Shown here: piece by piece, positions 5,993 through 13,683 of the stretch
Numbering within the stretch: position 1 is the first letter of the stretch
Layout: each line of letters opens with the position of its first letter
Assembly: GCA_036496265.1 (NCBI GenBank)
Contig: DASXLL010000010.1
Coordinates: 1 to 14,564 of the forward strand
Source of the DNA: CAYLLN01 sp036496265
Lineage (GTDB): Bacteria > Planctomycetota > Planctomycetia > Pirellulales > Pirellulaceae
Length of the DNA: 14,564 bases
Reading direction: 5' to 3'
Made by a program: the position numbers and the translations under genes
Notes under the pieces: model-generated
What the model was told of the DNA's origin: nothing
Seen by the model: only the letters and a program-made list of their open reading frames with translations
Database searches by the model: none

Positions 5993-7492
5993 TCAGGCGT
6001 ATTCGCGATTCGTCACGATCCCTGGCATCGGAATCGGATACCGCCCGTTGGCGTCGGCCTTGATCGGCGCGGGGCCGTCGATGACGAGCTTATCAACATC
6101 GGGCGCGAACTCGTGCTCGCAGTTGAGCATTTCGTCATATGTGATGATCTGGCCGGTGTGAGCAGCCATTCGACCCATCGAAGTAACGAGGCTGGCCTTT
6201 GCCCCGCGCTCGACCTCGTTGTATGGCTGATCCTGCCGGATCGCGCGAATCAGGTCTTCCCATTCGAGGTCGTAGGGATTCGGCTCCGGCTGCGGGTAGG
6301 CCCACAGCAAGTTTTCCTCGGGCGGCAGCGCTTTGCTACGTTCTGACTTGCCGCGGCTGCGGGCGGTGGCGCTGAATTTTTGCCCTTTATAGATGCGGCA
6401 ACGGGCGGGCGTGTGCGACGAGGTCGAGATGACAGCGACGCCTTTGCTGCCGTGGGCGTAGCTGGCGAATTGATCGTGGCAGCCGACCATCGTGCGGCCA
6501 TAAAGGAACATTTTCGCGCCGTCGTCGAAGGTGTACTCGACGGAATAATTGTCAAAATTCTGGTCGATATCCTCGCCCTTCTCGATCGGCGTCATGTGAT
6601 GACGGTAATGGCGGCCGCCACTGGCTTGAGCCTGAGTCGGAAAGTCGTTCTTCATCCAGCAGCATTCGTCGATGTTGTGGATGTAGAAATCGCTGAAGAG
6701 GCCGCCGCTGGCCCACAGGAAGCTATGGAAGCGGCGAATTTGAAATGCCAACTCGCTGACGTTCCGCTGAGCCGGGCCGTCTTTTTTGCCGCCATCGCCG
6801 GTGGCCAGCGATTCTTCCCAGATTTTCTGCGGCGGTGAAAAGGCGCTGCCGACCGGCGGATGCATGCGATAGCACTGGAGCGTGATCAGATCGCCGATTT
6901 CGCCGTTTTGGATGCGGTCGAACAGCTCCGCGCGGGCCTTGCAATGCCGACACATCAGGCCGACGGCGACTTTGAGATTCTTCTTCTTCGCCAAATCGTT
7001 TAGTTCCAGCATCCTGCGCGTCGTCGGCCCATCCGCCGTCAAGGGCTTCTCCATGAAAACATTCACGCCCTTTTCGATGGCGTATTTGAAATGCACCCAG
7101 CGAAACGCCAGCGGCGTCGCAAAAATCGCCACGTCGCCGGGGCGGAGGCAATCGATGGCGTTCTTATAGCCGTCGAAGCTGATGAATTTTTTGTCGTTGG
7201 CCACATCGACCTGTCCCTCGAACTTGTCCTTCAGCGCCTTATGGCTGGTATTCAAGCGATCCTCGAACACATCGGCCATCGCGACGAGCTTGACCGGACC
7301 GTTCTGAACACCCAAAGCATTTTGCGCGGCACCGGTGCCGCGGCCGCCGCAACCGACGAGGGCGATTTGCACCGTGCTGTCTTGAGCGGCATGAACGGCG
7401 GGAATCGTCGCGCCGACGAGAGCGCCCGCGGCGAGCGAGGTGCCGGTGGTCTTCAGGAAGTCACGGCGATTGGAATTGGGTTCCAGACTCAT
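5993..7492 (-). CDS. Tat-exported Gfo/Idh/MocA-family oxidoreductase
   Basis: The 499-residue product begins with a twin-arginine signal (NRRDFLKTTG at 8-17, hydrophobic stretch, then AVHAA at 32-36), so it is predicted to be folded in the cytoplasm with its cofactor and exported. The mature protein has an N-terminal Rossmann fold, VQIALVGCGGRG (41-52) with the GxGGxG dinucleotide-binding turn, AMADVF (71-76), and the family's EKP motif (148-150) in the VNVFMEKPL segment, where the lysine is the usual active-site residue. The C-terminal half carries the substrate-binding sheet. Known members oxidise or reduce sugars and sugar derivatives with NAD(P) or act as glycoside hydrolases. DUF1080 lies downstream on the same strand. 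No strong Shine-Dalgarno box is visible at the ATG, but the Tat motif supports it. Confidence 0.92.
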   Translation of the reverse strand: MSLEPNSNRRDFLKTTGTSLAAGALVGATIPAVHAAQDSTVQIALVGCGGRGTGAAQNALGVQNGPVKLVAMADVFEDRLNTSHKALKDKFEGQVDVANDKKFISFDGYKNAIDCLRPGDVAIFATPLAFRWVHFKYAIEKGVNVFMEKPLTADGPTTRRMLELNDLAKKKNLKVAVGLMCRHCKARAELFDRIQNGEIGDLITLQCYRMHPPVGSAFSPPQKIWEESLATGDGGKKDGPAQRNVSELAFQIRRFHSFLWASGGLFSDFYIHNIDECCWMKNDFPTQAQASGGRHYRHHMTPIEKGEDIDQNFDNYSVEYTFDDGAKMFLYGRTMVGCHDQFASYAHGSKGVAVISTSSHTPARCRIYKGQKFSATARSRGKSERSKALPPEENLLWAYPQPEPNPYDLEWEDLIRAIRQDQPYNEVERGAKASLVTSMGRMAAHTGQIITYDEMLNCEHEFAPDVDKLVIDGPAPIKADANGRYPIPMPGIVTNREYA

Positions 7493-7587
7493 GGATGGTC
7501 TTTCTTTGTGAATCGTAGGGATAGGTGAATTTTTGAGTGGCGAACACCGAGCAAAGGCCGCCGGCAGGTAGCTAATGTTCTAACACC

Positions 7588-7619
7588 AAAAAAAGGGCAA
7601 GTGAATCATTGCAAATGAT
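7588..7619 (-). terminator. Weak terminator candidate after the small membrane protein gene
   Basis: ATCATT (7605-7610) and AATGAT (7614-7619) pair around a GCA loop, and a run of seven T on the minus strand (7588-7594) follows after ten further bases. The stem is short and AT-rich and the T-run is displaced, so this is a low-confidence call. Confidence 0.25.
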
Positions 7620-7628
7620 GATCGGCCG

Positions 7629-8234
7629 TTAGGTTGGAGGCGGCATCGGACCTTCCGGCGGCTGCGGCGGTGAGTAATAAGAGGCTTGGTCGGGATCGAA
7701 CGCGGTGAGGACCTGGCTAGCGGTTTTGCCTTCGGCGGCCATTTTGAAGGCGGCGACGACAGCCGGGTCGAGATGAATGATCAGGCCATAAACAAGCATG
7801 CCGATGGCCGTTGGGGCGCAATAGCACGTGAAAATCGGCGCGACGCCGACGATGACTGAGACTAATCCCAGTACTCGGCTCTTAAATCGATAGTTCTGCA
7901 CGCCGGCGACGATCCGCAAAATGCCGCTGCTCAGCGCTATGAGGCCGATGGCGATATAGATTGCGCCGAATAGCCAAAAAAACTGCTCCGGCGGCATCCC
8001 CTCGGGCGTCTTCGCCTCCTTCACTTCCTTCATCTGGGTAATCATGGGCAGCATTCCGCCGATGGCGGTGAGCATGAGGCCCATCAGAACCTCGAGAATG
8101 CCCTGAACGGCGTTGAGAACGGCGAAAATCCGTACCTGGCCGACCCAGTTGGGGCCATAAGCCGCGGCTGGTCCGGCTGGCTGATCCTGAAATTGCCGTG
8201 GATCGAACGCCGGCGTTTGATACGGATTGGACAT
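7629..8234 (-). CDS. Small membrane protein with four predicted helices, unknown function
   Basis: The 201-residue product begins MSNPYQTPAFDP, a proline-rich N-terminus common in planctomycete membrane proteins. Four hydrophobic segments lie at about 33-63, 85-112, 118-136 and 138-155; between the last two is a cysteine pair (FTCYCAP at 135-141). The charged loop between helices one and two (MKEVKEAKTPEGMPPEQ) and the proline-rich tail (PPQPPEGPMPPPT) are probably outside the bilayer. The frame is open to 8459, but residues before this ATG are low-complexity Arg/Ala/Ser and not family-like. No good ribosome binding site precedes it. No enzyme motif is seen; it resembles the DUF4190/DUF4064-style small helical proteins only in general layout. 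It is transcribed away from the PSCyt gene, with which it shares a 112-base divergent region. Confidence 0.75.
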   Translation of the reverse strand: MSNPYQTPAFDPRQFQDQPAGPAAAYGPNWVGQVRIFAVLNAVQGILEVLMGLMLTAIGGMLPMITQMKEVKEAKTPEGMPPEQFFWLFGAIYIAIGLIALSSGILRIVAGVQNYRFKSRVLGLVSVIVGVAPIFTCYCAPTAIGMLVYGLIIHLDPAVVAAFKMAAEGKTASQVLTAFDPDQASYYSPPQPPEGPMPPPT

Positions 8235-8346
8235 GTCTTGTAATGAAATGTCGCTTGCCCGTTGGGCGGCGGCGACTGATACTGAATTCTCGATCCTGGC
8301 CTGCTGAAACTGGACGGAGCGTCGCGGCTTGCGCGTTGATCTGGCG

Positions 8347-10845
8347 ATGGCGTTTTTCAAGCAATTCGTGGCGAGTGTTCTGGGCATGGCGGCTGCCGCC
8401 GCGCTCGCCGAAGAACCGCGCGGCGCCGCGGAAGCTTTCCGCCGCGACGTGCAGCCCATTCTGACGGCCCATTGCGTCGAGTGCCACGGGCCGAAGAAAC
8501 AAGAAAACGGCTTGCGGCTGGATTATGGTGCGGCTGTGCTGCGCGGCGGAGATAACGGGCCGCCCGTGGTCGCAGGCAAAGCGGCCGAGAGCTTGCTCAT
8601 TCAGGCGATCAACGGCACGAGCGAAACCGTGTCGCGAATGCCGCTGAAAAAGTCGCCGCTCAACGAGACGCAAGTCGCGATCATTCGGCAATGGATCGAT
8701 GGTGGAGCGCTTGTGCCGGCTGATTCGGCCGCTCCGACCACGAAAAGCACGCACTGGGCGTTCCAGAAGCCGGTACGGCCGGCACTGCCGAGCGTCGTTG
8801 AGTCCAAATGGCCGACTGGACCGATCGATTCGTTTGTACTGGCCAGACTGGAACAAGAAAAACTCGCCCATTCCGATGCGGCTGAGCGGCCGACGCTGAT
8901 TCGCCGGACGGCACTCGACCTCATCGGCCTGCCGCCATCGCCGGAGGAGGTCGATGTCTTCGTTAACGACGAATCGCCCGATGCCTATGAGCGGGTTGTC
9001 GATCGGCTGCTCGCTTCGCCGCACTACGGCGAGCGCTGGGGCCGGCATTGGCTCGATCTAGCCCGCTATGCCGACAGCAACGGCTACACGCGTGATTTCG
9101 GCCGGCAGATTTGGAAATTTCGCGAATGGGTCATTGAGGCGATCAATGCCAATATGCCGTTCGATCAATTCACGATCGAGCAGATCGCTGGTGACATGTT
9201 GCCCGACGCGACGGAGCAGCAGCTCGTCGCCACCGGGTTTCATCGCAACACGCTGATCAACGAGGAAGGCGGCACGGACGCAGAGCAATTCCGCGTCGAG
9301 GCAGTCGTCGATCGCGTAAACACGACGGGGGCCGTGTGGCTCGGCTTGACTGTTGGCTGTGCCCGTTGCCACTCGCACAAATACGATCCAATTAGCCACG
9401 TCGAGTATTACCAGCTCTTCGCCCTCTTGAACGACTGCGAGGAACCGACGATTGAAGTGCCGACCCGCCTGCAGCGCGAAAGTAATGAACTGGCTCAGCG
9501 CGCTGCAATTCGCGGTCAAATCGCAAAACTGGAAGAAGTCGTCGAAGTTCAGCGGCCGGAATTCGAAGAACAGCAGCGGAAATGGGAAGCGACCGTCACA
9601 CCGGAACAGCGCTCCCGGCTGCCCGGGCCGGTGCAAGTCGCCTACGACATGAAACTCGAAGCCCGCGATGAGAAGAACAAACAATTGGTCGAAGATTATT
9701 TCCGGCAATCCGAATTCGCCCGCGAGGCGCTACCGGTGCTGCAGAAAATATTCGAGTTGCGCGAGGGCGAGCCAAAAATTCCGACGACCATGATCGTGCG
9801 GGAGCGGGCCGAACCGCGAGAAACGTTCGTCCATCGACGAGGCGATTTTCTCGATCGCGGTCCCGACGTAGTTGGTGACGTGCCGGCTGTCCTTCCGCCG
9901 CTGGCCGCGGCCGAGAGCAAAGCTGGCCGTCTCGATTTCGCCCGCTGGCTCGTCTCGCCAGAAAATCCGCTGACGCCACGCGTCGCCATCAACCGTGACT
10001 GGCAAAAATTCTTCGGCCGCGGCCTCGTCGAGACTGAGGACGATTTCGGCACGCAGGGATCGCTGCCCTCACATTCGGATTTGCTCGATTGGCTCGCAAC
10101 CGAATTCGTAGGGTGGGCTGTGCCCACCGCCGCCGATGTGGTGGGCACAGCCCACCCTACGACGTCTTGGGACGTTAAACGGATGCACCGCCTGATTGTG
10201 ACGAGCAGCACCTATCGGCAATCGTCGGCGATTCGCGGCGACCTGACTGGTCGTGATCCGCAAAACCGCTTGCTGGCCCGGCAATCGAGACTGCGTTTGG
10301 ACGCCGAAATCGTCCGCGATGTGGCGCTCTCTGCTTCGGAATTGCTAACAACGACGATTGGCGGCCCCAGCGTCTTTCCGCCGCAACCCGAAGGCGTTTT
10401 TGATTTCACCCAAGACCCCAAGCCGTGGAAGGCCGCCACCGGCAGCGACCGCTATCGCCGCGGCATGTACACGCACTTCTGGCGATCGTCGCCCTATCCG
10501 ATGCTGCTGACATTCGACGCGCCGACTGGCAACGTCACCTGCACGCGACGTCTGCGCAGCAATACGCCGCTCCAATCGCTGACCATCGCGAATGATCAAG
10601 CGTTTTATGAATGTGCTGCCGCCTTGGCCGAGCGCGTGCTGACCGACGAGCCCGCCAATGACCTTCGCCGCGCCGAGCAGGCCTTTCGCTTATGCGTCTG
10701 CCGCAATCCATCGCCGGCCGAATGCCAATTGATTTCCCAGTTGGTCTATCAAGAGAATGCTGCCACGACCAATGATCCCCAAGCTGTGTGGACACGTATC
10801 TGCCGTGTGCTCCTCAATCTTGACGAAACCATCACCCGCGAGTGA
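8347..10845 (+). CDS. PSCyt1-DUF1549-DUF1553 planctomycete cytochrome-type protein carrying a repeat insertion
   Basis: The 832-residue product has a signal peptide (MAFFKQFVASVLGMAAAAALA) and then three planctomycete-specific domains: PSCyt1 (about 30-125) with haem c motif CVECH at 43-47; DUF1549/PSCyt2 (about 150-365) with LDLIGLPPSPEEV, HYGERWGRHWLDLARYADSNG and a second CARCH at 338-342; a charged coiled segment (about 385-470); and DUF1553/PSD1 (from about 535) with ARWLVSPENPLTPRVAINR, FFGRGLVETEDDFG and LTFDAPTGNVTCTRR. Two CxxCH motifs suggest an exported electron-transfer or redox protein, but no member has a settled reaction. An in-frame TTG at 8329 has a GGAG box nine bases upstream and would add six residues, so the start is uncertain. 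A 57-bp palindrome inserts residues about 588-606 in the DUF1553 domain. The family normally sits beside DUF1501, as here after one intervening gene. Confidence 0.93.
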   Translation: MAFFKQFVASVLGMAAAAALAEEPRGAAEAFRRDVQPILTAHCVECHGPKKQENGLRLDYGAAVLRGGDNGPPVVAGKAAESLLIQAINGTSETVSRMPLKKSPLNETQVAIIRQWIDGGALVPADSAAPTTKSTHWAFQKPVRPALPSVVESKWPTGPIDSFVLARLEQEKLAHSDAAERPTLIRRTALDLIGLPPSPEEVDVFVNDESPDAYERVVDRLLASPHYGERWGRHWLDLARYADSNGYTRDFGRQIWKFREWVIEAINANMPFDQFTIEQIAGDMLPDATEQQLVATGFHRNTLINEEGGTDAEQFRVEAVVDRVNTTGAVWLGLTVGCARCHSHKYDPISHVEYYQLFALLNDCEEPTIEVPTRLQRESNELAQRAAIRGQIAKLEEVVEVQRPEFEEQQRKWEATVTPEQRSRLPGPVQVAYDMKLEARDEKNKQLVEDYFRQSEFAREALPVLQKIFELREGEPKIPTTMIVRERAEPRETFVHRRGDFLDRGPDVVGDVPAVLPPLAAAESKAGRLDFARWLVSPENPLTPRVAINRDWQKFFGRGLVETEDDFGTQGSLPSHSDLLDWLATEFVGWAVPTAADVVGTAHPTTSWDVKRMHRLIVTSSTYRQSSAIRGDLTGRDPQNRLLARQSRLRLDAEIVRDVALSASELLTTTIGGPSVFPPQPEGVFDFTQDPKPWKAATGSDRYRRGMYTHFWRSSPYPMLLTFDAPTGNVTCTRRLRSNTPLQSLTIANDQAFYECAAALAERVLTDEPANDLRRAEQAFRLCVCRNPSPAECQLISQLVYQENAATTNDPQAVWTRICRVLLNLDETITRE
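10106..10162. repeat. 57-bp palindromic element inserted in frame in the DUF1553 gene
   Basis: Two perfect 23-bp arms (10106-10128 and 10140-10162, containing GTAGGGTGGGCTG and its complement) flank an 11-base centre. The length is exactly 19 codons, so the frame is kept, and the host protein reads FVGWAVPT then AADV then VGTAHPTT. On either side the family sequence resumes (LLDWLATEF before, SWDVKRMHRLIVTSSTYRQ after), where relatives normally have only a residue or two. This is the mark of a mobile or amplifying short palindrome, like REP or MITE-type elements. No transposase is in the window. Confidence 0.85.
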
Positions 10846-10862
10846 TCAACAGAATCCTCGTT

Positions 10863-11834
10863 ATGGAACCATCTCTTCGCTTGTTCCCAACCGCGGATAT
10901 TGGTGCATTCGTTGCGAACGGGTCGGTGGTGGCGTTCAATGTTGGTCCCGAGGAAAAGTTTTACTTCGTCGTCGCCCATGAACCACTCGACTATCGAATT
11001 GAACGACCAAGCGGAAGTACATTCGCCAAAATTAATCCGGAGCAGCCACAGAATTATCGGGTAGTAGTACTGTCGGGCGACCGCGCCGACTTGGATGTGG
11101 ATGTACGGAATGAACCGTTTAATATCCACGATGTTCAACCTCTTTCGTCCAGTGGCTTATTACTGGTTTGTGGGCGAAGTCGATTTCGTGGGACTGACGA
11201 CTTTGACAGAAACGGTCGAATCTACTCTCGCGATGGACGCTTCGCCCATGAGATTTCGTTAGGAGACGGCATTCAGTCGGTGCAAGCGACTTCGAATGCC
11301 GTGATCTGGACGAGCTATTTTGACGAAGGTGTATTTGGGAATTATGGGTGGGAGTCGCCGATCGGCTCGGCTGGCTTGGTTGCCTGGGACTCGTCAGGAC
11401 GGAAGCTTTATGAATTTGTACCGCCAAATAAATTGGAGAGTATCTGCGATTGTTACGCGCTAAATGTTGAGTCCGATGCTGTTGCGTGGTGTTATTATTA
11501 CACTCAGTTCCCGCTTGTTCGGATTCGTACTTTCGAAGTTGACGGCGTTTGGAATGTACCGATTCATGGAAGCGATGCGTTTGCTGTGTCAGGAGATCTG
11601 GCCCTCTTTCGAGGCGCTTACAAACAGCGCGATACTTACAACTTGATTGCGCTACAAAGTGAAGGAAAAGCAACTATCAAGGCACAATTGCATTTAAGAG
11701 ATGAGTTCGGCGAAGTGCTAATCGCCGAACGAGTCGTCGGCCGGGGCAATTCCATATATCTTTTGCGCGGGACGCGGATTTATCGGCTGAACGTCGAGCG
11801 TGTGGCGAATTTCGTCAGGGAAAAAAATGATTGA
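10863..11834 (+). CDS. Unrecognised protein, possibly beta-propeller-like, between DUF1553 and DUF1501 genes
   Basis: The 323-residue product has no signal peptide or membrane segment and no catalytic motif that I recognise. It has repeating strand-turn units, for example SNAVIWTSYFDEGVFGNYGW (144-163), AGLVAWDSSGRKLYEF, ALNVESDAVAWCYYYTQFPLVR, DAFAVSGDLALFRGAY and ADRVVGRGNSIYLLRGTRIY-type segments, which suggest blades of a beta-propeller. A CDC triplet (195-197) and WCYYYTQFP stand out. The ATG at 10863 is 18 bases after the DUF1553 stop; a GTG at 10842 overlapping that stop is an alternative. Its 3' end overlaps the DUF1501 start by eight bases, so it is expressed with both. Its codons are visibly more AT-rich than its neighbours, hinting at separate origin. 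Function unknown; cytoplasmic location is inferred. Confidence 0.75.
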   Translation: MEPSLRLFPTADIGAFVANGSVVAFNVGPEEKFYFVVAHEPLDYRIERPSGSTFAKINPEQPQNYRVVVLSGDRADLDVDVRNEPFNIHDVQPLSSSGLLLVCGRSRFRGTDDFDRNGRIYSRDGRFAHEISLGDGIQSVQATSNAVIWTSYFDEGVFGNYGWESPIGSAGLVAWDSSGRKLYEFVPPNKLESICDCYALNVESDAVAWCYYYTQFPLVRIRTFEVDGVWNVPIHGSDAFAVSGDLALFRGAYKQRDTYNLIALQSEGKATIKAQLHLRDEFGEVLIAERVVGRGNSIYLLRGTRIYRLNVERVANFVREKND

Positions 11835-13248
11835 CCCATTGTCCATAGCTCGCCGCCACTTTTTTCAGCAATGCCGCGTCGGCATTGGGGCGATGGCGCT
11901 CGGTTCATTATTAAACGCAGACAGAGCGCACGGCGAGGAAAACAAGAACCCCCTCGCCGCTCGCCCGCCCCATTACGCCCCGCGGACCAAAAACGTCATC
12001 TTCCTCTTCATGGCCGGCGGACCGAGCCAGCTGGAGCTGTTTGAGCCGAAGCCGAAGTTGCAAGAGCTGGACGGCCAGGTCATTCCCGAATCGTTCGTCG
12101 CCAACAAGCGTTTTGCGTTCATTAAAGGCGACGCCAAGCTGCAAGGGACGAAACGCAAATTCGCGCAGCATGGCGAAAGCGGCCAAACCATCTCCGAATG
12201 TCTGCCGCACCTCGCTGAAATCGCCGACGACATCTGCACGTTGCGGGCGATGAAGACCGACGTTTTCAATCATGGTCCGGCGAAGTTCTTCATGAACACC
12301 GGCTCGCCGCTGTTTGGCCGGCCGAGCATGGGAGCCTGGATTACCTACGGCATCGGCAGCGAATCGCGCGATTTGCCCGGCTTTGTCGTGCTGCAATCCG
12401 GTCCCCGCGGGCCGCGCGGCGGTTCGCCAAACTGGGGCAGCGGTTTTTTGCCGACGACCTATCAAGGCGTGCCCCTCCGCAGCACCGGCGCGCCGATTCT
12501 GAATCTCACCAATCCCGCAGGGATCAGCCGGGACGATCAGCAGCGGTTCATCGAATCGGTCAACGATTTTAATCGCCTGCGACTGGCCGACACGGGCGAC
12601 GGCGAAATCGCCACCCGCATCGCGGCTTACGAAATGGCCTTTCGCATGCAGGCCAGCGCGCCGGAACTCATGGATTTGTCCGCCGAATCGCAGCCAACGC
12701 TCGATCTGTATGGCGCGAAAGCCGGCCAGCCTTCGTTTGCGATGAATTGCCTCCTCGCGCGGCGACTGGTGGAGCGCGGCGTCCGCTTCGTGCAGCTCTA
12801 TCACACCGACTGGGACCATCACGGCAACAAGGGGACTGAGCTGGGCGAATCGCTCGACAAAATTTGCCGCGAAACGGATCAAGGGGCCGCGGCCCTCGTC
12901 AAAGACCTCAAGCAGCGAGGATTACTAAACGACACGCTCGTCGTCTGGGGCGGCGAATTTGGCCGCACTCCGCAGGGCGAGCCGCGGGAAATGGCCGGCC
13001 GCGACCACCACATCGAAGCCTTCACCATGTGGCTCGCCGGCGGCGGCACCAAGCCCGGCCTATCGCTCGGCCAATCCGACGAAATCGGTTACTACGGCAC
13101 CGAGGACGTCATTCACGTTCACGATCTCCATGCCACAATCCTTCACCTCCTCGGCCTCGACCACCTTAAGCTCACGTTCCGCTTCCAAGGCCGCGACTTC
13201 CGACTGACCGACGTTTCCGGTAACGTGATGCAGAAGATGCTGGCCTAA
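11827..13248 (+). CDS. DUF1501 protein, alkaline-phosphatase-like, Tat-type signal
   Basis: The 473-residue product starts MIDPLSIARRHFFQQCRVGIGAMALGSLL, a twin-arginine-type signal (RRHFF), typical for DUF1501. The body matches the family and the alkaline phosphatase/sulfatase fold: KNVIFLFMAGGPSQLELFEPKP (55-76), VFNHGPAKFFMNTGSP, GRPSMGAWITYGIGS, LPGFVVLQSG, FVQLYHTDWDHHGN and VVWGGEFGRTPQG, with DHH-EAF later on. His/Asp-rich segments are candidate metal ligands. The reaction is unknown. The start at 11827 is preceded by AGGG six bases upstream, within the previous gene, and overlaps it by eight bases; the frame's earlier ATG at 11800 only extends into the neighbour's coding region. It is the usual partner of PSCyt/DUF1553 proteins, here separated from it by one gene. 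Confidence 0.93.
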   Translation: MIDPLSIARRHFFQQCRVGIGAMALGSLLNADRAHGEENKNPLAARPPHYAPRTKNVIFLFMAGGPSQLELFEPKPKLQELDGQVIPESFVANKRFAFIKGDAKLQGTKRKFAQHGESGQTISECLPHLAEIADDICTLRAMKTDVFNHGPAKFFMNTGSPLFGRPSMGAWITYGIGSESRDLPGFVVLQSGPRGPRGGSPNWGSGFLPTTYQGVPLRSTGAPILNLTNPAGISRDDQQRFIESVNDFNRLRLADTGDGEIATRIAAYEMAFRMQASAPELMDLSAESQPTLDLYGAKAGQPSFAMNCLLARRLVERGVRFVQLYHTDWDHHGNKGTELGESLDKICRETDQGAAALVKDLKQRGLLNDTLVVWGGEFGRTPQGEPREMAGRDHHIEAFTMWLAGGGTKPGLSLGQSDEIGYYGTEDVIHVHDLHATILHLLGLDHLKLTFRFQGRDFRLTDVSGNVMQKMLA

Positions 13249-13266
13249 CGGTCGACCGGAGCAATG

Positions 13267-13272
13267 TATAAT
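13267..13272 (+). promoter_or_regulatory. TATAAT -10-like box before the DUF433 gene
   Basis: A perfect TATAAT lies 45 bases before the start codon of the DUF433 gene, in the 69-base gap after the DUF1501 stop, and would give a leader of about 39 bases. No convincing -35 element was found 16-18 bases upstream, where the sequence is still the end of DUF1501 coding. It may drive the toxin-antitoxin pair independently of the upstream operon. Confidence 0.35.
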
Positions 13273-13317
13273 GGGAAGTGATTTGACTGCTCGCTATGGG
13301 TCGAAGGAGAACAGAAA

Positions 13318-13683
13318 ATGCTGCCAGCAATTAGAACGCCGCGAATCATCGACCGCGGCCGCGGGCCAGAGATCGAAGGCACTCGGATCACGGTTTACGA
13401 TGTGATGGATTACCGCAAGCACGGATGGCACCGCGACCGAATTGCGGCCCTATTCTCTCTGTCGTCCGACCAAATTCAAACTGCATTCGACTACATCGCG
13501 GCCCACGAACAAGAAGTTGCGTCCGAGTATCAAGCCATTCTGGAGCGGCATCGCAACTATCGGTATCCGCCCGATGTTCAGGCCAAGGTGGATGCTTGTC
13601 GGGGGCTGGCAAAGAGGAAGCTCGACGAGCTTCGAGCGTCCAAGGCAAATGGTAATCATGCTGACAATTCTCGCCGATCATAA
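13318..13683 (+). CDS. DUF433 antitoxin-like protein with extended C-terminus
   Basis: The 121-residue product carries a DUF433 core in residues 1-65: TPRIIDRGRGPEIEGTRITV (the family's I-x-G-T-R-I-x-V hallmark), then YDVMDYRKHGWHRDRIAALFSLSSDQIQTAFDYIAAH, a helix-turn-helix-like segment in which RDRIAALFSLSSDQI is the likely DNA-contacting part. The C-terminal half (about 66-121) is helical and charged and would contact the toxin. An AAGGAGA box seven bases before the ATG gives a strong ribosome binding site. Its end overlaps the PIN-like gene by 26 bases. Such genes are read as antitoxin and toxin in type II modules; activity is inferred from family and arrangement. Confidence 0.85.
   Translation: MLPAIRTPRIIDRGRGPEIEGTRITVYDVMDYRKHGWHRDRIAALFSLSSDQIQTAFDYIAAHEQEVASEYQAILERHRNYRYPPDVQAKVDACRGLAKRKLDELRASKANGNHADNSRRS

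Noticed and set aside
7882..9048. A 388-codon minus-strand open frame
   Set aside because: It runs across the divergent promoter region and into the start of the PSCyt gene, is Arg-rich and low-complexity, and conflicts with two well-supported genes.
9058..9708. A 216-codon minus-strand open frame
   Set aside because: It is antisense to the DUF1549 part of the PSCyt protein and has no domain or ribosome binding site support.
11911..12882. A 323-codon minus-strand open frame
   Set aside because: It is antisense to the DUF1501 gene, whose motifs are clear, and shows no family features.
13249..13258. CGGTCGACCG palindrome right after the DUF1501 stop
   Set aside because: It has no loop or T-tract and could form only a three-base stem, so it is not a credible terminator.
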